This document shows, piece by piece, positions 53,144 through 64,000 of a stretch of DNA of 64,000 bases. This stretch comes from Panorpa germanica (lineage: Eukaryota; Arthropoda; Insecta; Mecoptera; Panorpidae): the NCBI GenBank assembly GCA_963678705.1, contig CAVMBN010000233.1, forward strand, positions 1-64,000. Reading direction: 5' to 3'. Below the pieces are notes generated by a model. The model saw nothing but the letters and a program-made list of their open reading frames with translations. It was not told where the DNA came from and did not search any database. A program made the position numbers and the translations under genes. The first letter of the stretch is position 1. Each line of letters begins with the position of its first letter.

Positions 53144-56100
53144 CAGAAAAAGGAAGAACTACATATTGGATAACAAAGACGTTAATTTTGAATTGCAACA
53201 CAAGTGGTACCTATCTACTGTGTGTGTGTTCGATCGGCATCTGCTACTTTAGGTGAAAAAAGTGATTAAAAGTGAGAAATTAATTACGGAAAAAAATTAA
53301 ATATATTATATAAATACTTCTTCTAACGAAATGTATTTAAGTTTATTTTAATATTGTGCTTATATACTCTAAAATAAGTGTTTTTAAAAATGTTTGACAG
53401 TTAGAAACCAGTGTTGAAAAATATAACTAAATATATATATATGACGCGTACACGCGGTCTTATGAAAATAACCTCAAAACTGTAACTTTGTCGTTTTTGA
53501 GATAAAACAATGAGAAGTGCGATAGATAAAGAAATTGATAATAATTAGGTTAGTGTTAAAGCTAAAACATCAACTGGTTGAGAAATTCAAGAAATCTGTA
53601 GACCTATATAAGGAAGACCTCATATAAACACTACAAATATACGGAAAACAAAAGGTTGCAGCTCACTATCAAGTAAGTCAAATAACATTAAGTATAAATA
53701 ATAATAATACATAAAAATTAGTTTATACTCGTATAAAAGCGAGTTTCAAATAATAAAGAGAGTGTATTAATTGTTATAAGTAAACAATATATATGGTTTT
53801 CTTTAAAATTGTGACTGATTGTTCATGATCAATCACACTATACCAAGATAACAAAAAAAAAGACATAACTTGTCGCATATTATAATATTATATAGAATTT
53901 ATAGAAATTCCAGGGTGCCTTTAATAATGTCTGGTGGCCAAGTGCCCTTCGAAGAATTAGGCCGGCAAACATCTCTAGGAACGTCTACTGCACTATGGAG
54001 AACTATATTCATTGTTGAACATTAATTTTACAAACCGATTACCGTTCCATAAAAAGAGGCAACTATCTAATGGTTGTCCTCAACTCTGGAACATGGTATT
54101 CGACGAGGACTGTGTTTCTTACTCGAAAGGTTGTGTAAACGTATGTTTTGATAAAATGTGTAGTTTCTTGAAGCTACACAAAATAGCTATATCTTCAAGT
54201 AAAGCAAAGATGATGATCCTTGCCTTTGGCAAGACAGATGGTATCTAACAGAAAAAAGAAGAACTACATATTGGTTAACAAAGACGTTATATTTGAATTG
54301 CAACACAAGTGGTACCTTTCTACTGTGTGTGTGTACGATCGGCATCTGCTACTTTAGGTGAAAAAATGATTAAAAGTGAGAAATTATAACGGAAAAAAAT
54401 TAAATATATTATATAAATACTTCTTTTAACGAAATGTATTTAAGTTTACTTTAATATTGTGCTAATATACTCTAAAATAAGTGTTTTTAAAAATGTTTGA
54501 CAGTTAGAAACCAGTGTTGAAAAATACTCACTATCAAGTAAGTAAAATAACATTAACTATAAATAATATTAATACATAAAAATTAGTTTATACTCGTATA
54601 AAAGCGAGTTTCAAATAATAAAGAGAGTGTATTAATTGTTATAAGTAAACAATATATATGGTTTTCTTGAAAATTGTGACTGATTGTTCATGAACAATCA
54701 CGTTATACCAAGATAACAAAAAAAAACATAACTTGTCGCATATTATAATACTATATAGAATTTATAGAAATTCCAGGGTGCCTTTAATAATGTCTGGTGG
54801 CCAAGTGTTCTTCAAAGAATTAGGCCGGCAAAAATCTCTAGGAACGTCTACTGCACTATGGAGAACTATATTCATTGTTAAACATTAATTTTACAAACCG
54901 ATTACCGTTCCATAAAAAGAGGCAACTAACTAATGGTTGTCCTCAACTCTGGAACATGGTATTCGACGAGGACTGTGTTTCTTACTCGAAAGGTTGTGTA
55001 AACGTATGTTTTGATAAAATGTGTAGTTTCTTGAAGCTACACAAAATGGCTTTATCTTCAAGTAAAACAAAGATGATGATCCTTTCCTTTAACACGACAG
55101 ATGGTACTTAACAGAAAAAGGAAGAACTACATATTGGTTAACAAAGAAGTTAATTTTGAATTGCAACACAAGTGGTACCTATCTACTGTGTGTGTGTTCG
55201 ATCGGCATCTGCTACTTTAGGTGAAAAAAGTGATTAAAAGTGAGAAATTAATTACGAAAAAAAATTAAATATATTATATAAATACTTCTTCTAACGAAAT
55301 GTATTTAAGTTTATTTTAATATTGTGCTAATATACTCTAAAATAAGTGTTTTTAAAAATAATTGACAGTTAGAAACCAGTGTTGAAAAATATAACTAAAT
55401 ATATATATATGACGCGTACACGCGGTCTTATGAAAATAACCTCAAAACTGTAACTTTGTCGTTTTTGAGATAAAACAATGAGAAGTGCGATAGATAAAGA
55501 AATTGATAATAATTAGGTTAGTGTTAAAGCTAAAACATCAACTGGTTGAAAAATTCAAGAAATCTGTAGCTCTATATAAGGAAGACCTTATATAAACACT
55601 ACAAATATACGGAAAACAAAAGGTTGCAGCTCACTATCAAGTAAGTCAAATAACATTAAGTATAAATAATAAAAATACATAAAAATTAGTTTATACTCGT
55701 ATAAAAGCGAGTTTCAAATAATAAAGAGAGTGTATTAATTGTTATAAGTAAACAATATATATGGTTTTCTTGAAAATTGTGACTGATTGTTCATGATCAA
55801 TCACACTATACCAAGATAACAAAAAAAAAGACATAACTTGTCGCATATTATAATACTATATAGAATTTATAGAAATTCCAGGGTGCCTTTAATAATGTCT
55901 GGTGGCCAAGTGCCCTTCGAAGAATTAGGCCGGCAAACATCTCTAGGAACGTCTACTGCACTATGGAGAACTATATTCATTGTTGAACATTAATTTTACA
56001 AACCGATTACCGTTCCATAAAAAGAGGCAACTATCTAATGGTTGTCCTCAACTCTGGAACATGGTATTCGACGAGGACTGTGTTTCTTACTCGAAAGGTT

Positions 56101-59100
56101 GTGTAAACGTATGTTTTGATAAAATGTGTAGTTTCTTGAAGCTACACAAAATAGCTATATCTTCAAGTAAAGCAAAGATGATGATCCTTGCCTTTGGCAA
56201 GACAGATGGTATCTAACAGAAAAAAGAAGAACTACATATTGGTTAACAAAGACGTTATATTTGAATTGCAACACAAGTGGTACCTTTCTACTGTGTGTGT
56301 GTACGATCGGCATCTGCTACTTTAGGTGAAAAAAATGATTAAAAGTGAGAAATTATAACGGAAAAAAATTAAATATATTATATAAATACTTCTTTTAACG
56401 AAATGTATTTAAGTTTACTTTAATATTGTGCTAATATACTCTAAAATAAGTGTTTTTAAAAATGTTTGACAGTTAGAAACCAGTGTTGAAAAATACTCAC
56501 TATCAAGTAAGTAAAATAACATTAACTATAAATAATATTAATACATAAAAATTAGTTTATACTCGTATAAAAGCGAGTTTTAAATAATAAAGAGAGTGTA
56601 TTAATTGTTATAAGTAAACAATATATATGGTTTTCTTGAAAATTGTGACTGATTGTTCATGAACAATCACGTTATACCAAGATAACAAAAAAAAACATAA
56701 CTTGTCGCATATTATAATACTATATAGAATTTATAGAAATTCCAGGGTGCCTTTAATAATGTCTGGTGGCCAAGTGTTCTTTAAAGAATTAGGCCGGCAA
56801 AAATCTCTAGGAACGTCTACTGCACTATGGAGAACTATATTCATTGTTAAACATTAATTTTACAAACCGATTACCGTTCCATAAAAAGAGGCAACTAACT
56901 AATGGTTGTCCTCAACTCTGGAACATGGTATTCGACGAGGACTGTGTTTCTTACTCGAAAGGTTGTGTAAACGTCTGTTTTGATAAAATGTGTAGTTTCT
57001 TGAAGCTACACAAAATGGCTATATCTTCAAGTAAAACAAAGATGATGATCCTTTCCTTTAACACGACAGATGGTACTTAACAGAAAAAGGAAGAACTACA
57101 TATTGGTTAACAAAGAAGTTAATTTTGAATTGCAACACAAGTGGTACCTATCTACTGTGTGTGTGTTCGATCGGCATCTGCTACTTTAGGTGAAAAAAGT
57201 GATTAAAAGTGAGAAATTAATTACGAAAAAAAATTAAATATATTATATAAATACTTCTTCTAACGAAATGTATTTAAGTTTATTTTAATATTGTGCTAAT
57301 ATACTCTAAAATAAGTGTTTTTAAAAATAATTGACAGTTAGAAACCAGTGTTGAAAAATATAACTAAATATATATATATGACGCGTACACGCGGTCTTAT
57401 GAAAATAACCTCAAAACTGTAACTTTGTCGTTTTTGAGATAAAACAATAAGAAGTGCGATAGATAAAGAAATTGATAATAATTAGGTTAGTGTTAAAGCT
57501 AAAACATCAACTGGTTGAGAAATTCAAGAAATCTGTAGCTCTATATAAGGAAGACCTCATATAAACACTACAAATATACGGAAAACAAAAGGTTGCAGCT
57601 CACTATCAAGTAAGTCAAATAACATTAAGTATAAATAATAAAAATACATAAAAATTAGTTTATACTCGTATAAAAGCGAGTTTCAAATAATAAAGAGAGT
57701 GTATTAATTGTTATAAGTAAACAATATATATGGTTTTCTTGAAAATTGTGACTGATTGTTCATGATCAATCACACTATACCAAGATAACAAAAAAAAAGA
57801 CATAACTTGTCGCATATTATAATACTATATAGAATTTATAGAAATTCCAGGGTGCCTTTAATAATGTCTGGTGGCCAAGTGCCCTTCGAAGAATTAGGCC
57901 GGCGAAAATCTCTAGGAACGTTTACTGCACTATGGAAAACTATATCCATTGTTAAACATTAATTTTACAAACCGAATACCGTTCCATAAAAAGAGGCAAC
58001 TATCTAATGGTTGTCCTCAACTCTGGAACATAGTATTCGACGAGGACTGTTTCTTACTCGAAAGGTTGTGTAAACGTATGTTTTGATAAAATGTGTAGTT
58101 TCTTGAAGCTACACAAAATGGCTATATCTTCAAGTAAAACAAAGATGATGATCCTTGCCTTTAGCAAGACAGATGGTATTTAACAGAAAAAGGAAGAACT
58201 ACATATTGGTTACCAAAGACGTTATATTTGAATTGCAACACAAGTAGTACCTATCTACTGTGTGTGTTCGATCGGCATCTGCTACTTTAGGTGAAAAAAG
58301 TGATTAAAAGTGAGAAATTAATTACGGAAAAAAATTAAATTTATTATATAAATACTTCTTCTAACGAAATGTATTTAAGTTTATTTTAATATTGTGCTAA
58401 TATACTTTAAAATAAGAGTTTTTAAAAATGTTTGACAGTTAGAAACCAGTGTTGAAAAATATAACTAAATATATATATATGACGCGTACACGCGGTCTTA
58501 TGAAAATAACCTCAAAACTGTAACTTTGTCGTTTTTGAGATAAAACAATAAAAAGTGCGATAGATAAAGATATTGATAATAATTAGGTTAGTGTTAGAGC
58601 TAAAACATCAACTGGTTGAGAAATTCAAGAAATCTGTAGACCTATATAAGAAAGACCTCATATTAACACTACAAATATACGGAAAACAAAAGGTTGCAGC
58701 TCACTATCAAGTAAGTCAAATGACATTACCTATAAATAATATGAATACATAAAAATTAGTTTATACTCGTATAAAAGCGAGTTTCAAATAATAAAGAGAG
58801 TGTAATAATTGTTATAAGTAAACAATATATATGGTTTTCTTGAAAATTGTGACTGAATGTTTATGATCAATCACACTATACCAAGATAACAAAAAAAAAA
58901 ACATAACTTGTCGCATATTATAATACTATATAGAATTTATAGAAATTCCAGGGTGCCCTTAATAATGTCTGGTGGCCAAGTGCCCTTCGAAGAATTAGGC
59001 CGGCAAAAATCTCTAGGAACGTTTACTGCACTATGAAGAACTATATTCATTGTTAAACATTAATTTTACAAACCGATTACCGTTCCATAAAAAGAGGCAA

Positions 59101-62100
59101 CTATCTAATGGTTGTCCTCAACTCTGGAACATAGTATTCGACGAGGACTGTTTCTTACTCGAAAGGTTGTGTAAACGTATGTTTTGATAAAATGTGTAGT
59201 TTCTTGAAGCTACACAAAATGGCTATATCTTCAAGTAAAACAAAGATGATGATCCTTGCCTTTAGCAAGACAGATGGTATTTAACAGAAAAAGGAAGAAC
59301 TACATATTGGTTACCAAAGACGTTATATTTGAATTGCAACACAAGTAGTACTTATCTACTGTGTGTGTTCGATCGGCATCTGCTACTTTAGGTGAAAAAA
59401 GTGATTAAAAGTGAGAAATTAATTACGGAAAAAAATTAAATTTATTATATAAATACTTCTTCTAACGAAATGTATTTAAGTTTATTTTAATATTGTGCTA
59501 ATATACTTTAAAATAAGAGTTTTTAAAAATGTTTGACAGTTAGAAACCAGTGTTGAAAAATATAACTAAATATATATATATGACGCGTACACGCGGTCTT
59601 ATGAAAATAACCTCAAAACTGTAACTTTGTCGTTTTTGAGATAAAACAATAATAAGTGCTATAGATAAAGAAATTGATAATAATTATTTCAGTGATAGTG
59701 CTAAAACATCAACTGGTTGAGAAATTCAAGAAATCTGTAGACCTATATAAGGAAGACCTCATATAAACACTACAAATACACGGAAAACAAAAGGTTGCAG
59801 CTCACTATCAAGTAAGTCAAATAACAATAACTATAAATAATATTAATACATAAAAATTAGTTTATACTCGTATAAAAGAGAGTTTTAAATAATAAAGAGA
59901 GTGTATTAATTGTTATAAGTAAACAATATATATGGTTTTCTTGAAAATTGTGACTGATTGTTCATGAACAATCACAATATAAAAAAGATAACAAAAAAAA
60001 ACATAACTTGTCGCATATTATAATACTATATAGAATTTTTAGAAATTCCAGGGTGCCTTTAATAATGTCTGGTGGCCAAGTGCCCTTCGAAGAATTAGGC
60101 CGGCAAAAATCTCTAGGAACGTCTACTGCACTATGGAAAACTATATCCATTGTTAAACATTAATTTTACAAACCGATAACCGTTCCATAAAAAGAGGCAA
60201 CTATCTAATGGGTGTCCTCAACTCTGGAACATGGTATTCGACGAGGACTGTGTTTCTTACTCAAAAGGTTGTGTAAACGTATGTTTTGATAAAATGTGTA
60301 GTTTCTTAAAGCTACACAAAATTGCTATATCTTCAAGTAAAACAAAGATGATGATCCTTGCCTTTGGCAAGACAGATGGTACTTAACAGAAAAAGGAAGA
60401 ACTACATATTGGTTAACAAAGACGTTAATTTTGAATTGCAAAACAAGTGGTACCTATCTACTGTGTGTGTGTTCGATCGGCATCTGCTACTTTAGGTGAA
60501 AAAAGTGATTAAAAGTGAGAAATTAATTACGGAAAAAAATTAAATTTATTATATAAATACTTCTTCTAACGAAATGTATTTAAGTTTATTTTAATATTGT
60601 GCTAATATACTTTAAAATAAGAGTTTTTAAAAATGTTTGACAGTTAGAAACCAGTGTTGAAAAATATAACTAAATATATATATATGACGCGTACACGCGG
60701 TCTTATGAAAATAACCTCAAAACTGTAACTTTGTCGTTTTTGAGATAAAACAATAATAAGTGCTATAGATAAAGAAATTGATAATAATTATTTCAGTGAT
60801 AGTGCTAAAACATCAACTGGTTGAGAAATTCAAGAAATCTGTAGACCTATATAAGGAAGACCTCATATAAACACTACAAATATACGGAAAACAAAAGGTT
60901 GCAGCTCACTATCAAGTAAGTCAAATAACATTAACTATAAATAATATTAATACATAAAAATTAGTTTATACTCGTATAAAAGCGAGTTTCAAATAATAAA
61001 GAGAGTGTAATAATTGTTATAAGTAAACAAGATATATGGTTTTCTTGAAAATTGTGACTGATTGTTTATGAACAATCACACTATACCAAGATAACAAAAA
61101 AAAAACATAACTTGTCGCATATTATAATACTATATAGAATTTATAGAAATTCCAGGGTGCCCTTAATAATGTCTGGTGGCCAAGTGCCCTTCGAAGAATT
61201 AGGCCGGCAAAAATCTCTAGGAACGTTTACTGGACTATGAAGAACTATATTCATTGTTAAACATTAATTTTACAAACCGATTACCGTTCCATAAAAAGAG
61301 GCAACTATCTAATGGTTGTCCTCAACTCTGGAACATGGTATTCGACGAGGACTGTTTCTTACTCGAAAGGTTGTGTAAACGTATGTTTTGATAAAATGTG
61401 TAGTTTCTTGAAGCTACACAAAATGGCTATATCTTCAAGTAAAACAAAGATGATGATCCTTGCCTTTAGCAAGACAGATGGTATTTAACAGAAAAAGGAA
61501 GAACTACATATTGGTTACCAAAGACGTTATATTTGAACTGCAACACAAGTGGTACCTATCTACTGTGTGTGTTCGATCGGCATCTGCTACTTTAGGTGAA
61601 AAAAGTGATTAAAAGTGAGAAATTAATTACGGAAAAAAATTAAATATATTATATAAATACTTTTTCTAACGAAATGTATTTAAGTTTATCTTAATATTGT
61701 GCTATTATACTCTAAAATAAGTGTTTTTAAAAATGTTTGACAGTTAGAAACCAGTGTTGAAAAACATAACTAAATATATATATATGACGCGTACACGCGG
61801 TCTTATAAAAATAACCCTTAAAACTGTAACTTTGTCGTTTTTGAGATAAAACAATAATAAGTGCGATAGATAAAGAAATTGATAATAATTAGGTTAGTGT
61901 TAGTGCTAAAACATCAACTGGTTGAGAAATTCAAGAAATCTGTAGACCTATATAAGGAAGACCTCATATAAACACTACAAATATACGGAAAACAAAAGGT
62001 TGCAGCTCACTATCAAGTAAGTCAAATAACATTAACTATAAATAATATTAATACATAAAAATTAGTTTATACTCGTATAAAAGCGAGTTTTAAATAATAA

Positions 62101-64000
62101 AGAGAGTGTAATAATTGTTATAAGTAAACAAGATATATGGTTTTCTTGAAAATTGTGACTGATTGTTTATGAACAATCACACTATACCAAGATAACAAAA
62201 AAAAAAACATAACTTGTCGCATATTATAATACTATATAGAATTTATAGAAATTCCAGGGTGCCTTTGATAATGTCTGGTGGCCAAGTGCCCATCGAAGAA
62301 TTAGGCCGGCGAAAATCTCTAGGAACGTCTAATGCACTATGGAGAACTTTATCCATTGTTAAACATTAATTTTACAAACCAATTACCGTTCCATAAAAAG
62401 AGGCAACTATCTAATGGTTGTTCTTAACTCTGGAACATGGTATTCGACGAGGACTGTGTTTCTTACTCGAAAGGTTGTGTAAACGTATGTTTTGATAAAA
62501 TGTGTAGTTTCTTAAAGCTACACAAAATGGCTATATCTTCAAGTAAAACAAAGATGATGATCCTTTTCTTTAACACGACAGATGGTACTTAACAGAAAAA
62601 GGAAGAACTACATATTGGTTAACAAAGAAGTTAATTTTGAATTGCAACAAAAGTGGTACCTATCTACTGTGTGTGTGTTCGATCGGCATCTGCTACTTTA
62701 GGTAAAAAAAGTGATTAAAAGTGAGAAATTAATTACGGAAAAAAATTAAATATATTATATAAATACTTCTTCTAACGAAATGTATTTAAGTTTATTTTAA
62801 TATTGTGCTAATATACTCTAAAATAAGTGTTTTAAAAAATGTTTGACAGTTAGAAACCAGTGTTGAAAAATATAACTAAATATATATATATGACGCGTAC
62901 ACGCGGTCTTATGAAAATAACCTCAAAACTGTAACTTTGTCGTTTTTGAGATAAAACAATAAAAAGTGCGATAGATAAAGATATTGATAATAATTAGGTT
63001 AGTGTTAGAGCTAAAACATCAACTGGTTGAGAAATTCAAGAAATCTGTAGACCTATATAAGGAAGACCTCATATTAACACTACAAATATACGGAAAACAA
63101 AAGGTTGCAGCTCACTATCAAGTAAGTCAAATGACATTACCTATAAATAATATGAATACATAAAAATTAGTTTATACTCGTATAAAAGCGAGTTTCAAAT
63201 AATAAAGAGAGTGTAATAATTGTTATAAGTAAACAATATATATGGTTTTCTTGAAAATTGTGACTAATTGTTTATGATCAATCACACTATACCAAGATAA
63301 CAAAAAAACAACATAACTTGTCGCATATTATAATACTATATAGAATTTATAGAAATTCCAGGGTGCCCTTAATAATGTCTGGTGGCCAAGTGCCCTTCGA
63401 AGAATTAGGCCGGCAAAAATCTCTAGGAACGTCTACTGCACTATGGAAAACTATATCCATTGTTAAACATTAATTTTACAAACCGATAACCGTTCCATAA
63501 AAAGAGGCAACTATCTAATGGTTGTCCTCAACTCTGGAACATGGTATTCGACGAGGACTGTGTTTCTTACTCGAAAGGTTGTGTAAACGTATGTTTTGAT
63601 AAAATGTGTAGTTTCTTGAAGCTACACAAAATGGCTATATCTTCAAGTAAAACAAAGATGATGATCCTTGCCTTTAGCAAGACAGATGGTATTTAACAGA
63701 AAAAGGAAGAACTACATATTGGTTACCAAAGACGTTATATTTGAATTGCAACACAAGTGGTACCTATCTACTGTGTGTTTGATCGGCATCTGCTACTTTA
63801 GGTGAAACAAATGATTAAAAGTGAGAAATTAATTACGGAAAAAAATTAAATATATTATATAAATACTTTTTCTAACGAAATGTATTTAAGTTTATCTTAA
63901 TATTGTGCTATTATACTCTAAAATAAGTGTTTTTAAAAATGTTTGACAGTTAGAAACCAGTGTTGAAAAACATAACTAAATATATATATATGACGCGTAC

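Larger units (their letters stand above)
52207..64000 (+). repeat. ~1.1-kb satellite array (11 units, last one cut by the window end)
   Basis: Head-to-tail units with an anchor (TTGTTAAACATTAATTTTAC or close) at 52907, 54012, 54875, 55980, 56844, 57950, 59050, 60150, 61254, 62356 and 63460. Spacings are 1100-1106 bp, except two of 863-864 bp where ~242 bp (from after GTTGAAAAATA to before CTCACTATCAAG) is deleted. The long+short pair (1968 bp) is itself repeated: 54012 equals 55980, and 54875 equals 56844 in private variants. Each unit has ATATATATATATGACGCGTA (except the short ones), an ACTCG-TATAAAAG-CGAGT hairpin, GTAAGT, a near-palindrome around GATTGTTCATGATCAATC and the fossil coding part. 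Unrelated to the 281 bp satellite. Confidence 0.93.

Noticed and set aside
59962..60150. 62-codon antisense frame in the 1.1-kb satellite
   Set aside because: It is open in only one unit and opposite the fossil coding segment.

Overview
The window is an AT-rich, gene-poor stretch of an arthropod nuclear genome, most likely insect. Everything recognisable is repetitive: two unrelated satellites, BEL/Pao and Ty3-type LTR retrotransposons, and a Polinton/Maverick element. I see no host gene, no structural RNA gene and no CRISPR array. The insect assignment rests on the combination of element families and is an inference; the species cannot be read from the sequence.

Layout. (1) 1-7016: about 25 copies of a ~281 bp satellite, each with a potential 64-codon ORF followed by an AATAAA. 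(2) 7017-22667: three BEL/Pao elements in direct tandem order sharing LTRs (LTR-internal-LTR-internal-LTR-internal-LTR). All lack most of gag and reverse transcriptase. Elements 1 and 2 keep long open frames (994 and 1441 codons); element 3 is broken. (3) 22692-26529: more of the 281 bp satellite. (4) 26530-47387: a 20.9 kb Polinton with ~0.4 kb terminal inverted repeats, carrying a 5.5 kb LTR retrotransposon (27769-33312, 4 bp target duplication ATAG). (5) 47388-47547: a short unique piece. (6) 47548-52166: a third block of the 281 bp satellite. (7) about 52207-64000: a second, unrelated satellite with ~1.1 kb units (and 863 bp deletion variants) that carry what looks like a fossil non-LTR reverse transcriptase fragment.

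The Polinton has the expected gene set in four blocks. The rightward genes are a two-ORF unknown, a packaging ATPase, a long conserved unknown, a small unknown and the integrase. The leftward genes are a phospholipase A2/pVI-like protein, an adenain-like protease, the minor and major capsid proteins with a 48-codon ORF wedged between them, and a small Cys-rich protein. Protein-primed DNA polymerase B and an acidic protein lie on the right arm, also leftward. PolB and integrase would replicate and insert the element, ATPase and protease would package and mature particles, and the capsid proteins would form them. At least seven of these genes carry one or more stops or frameshifts, so this copy is a decaying resident; ATPase, minor capsid and the small ORFs are still open.

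Inferred order of events: satellite first, then the BEL/Pao cluster and the Polinton into it, then the Ty3-type element into the Polinton. The two main insertions into the satellite lack clean target-site duplications, so rearrangement has followed or accompanied them.
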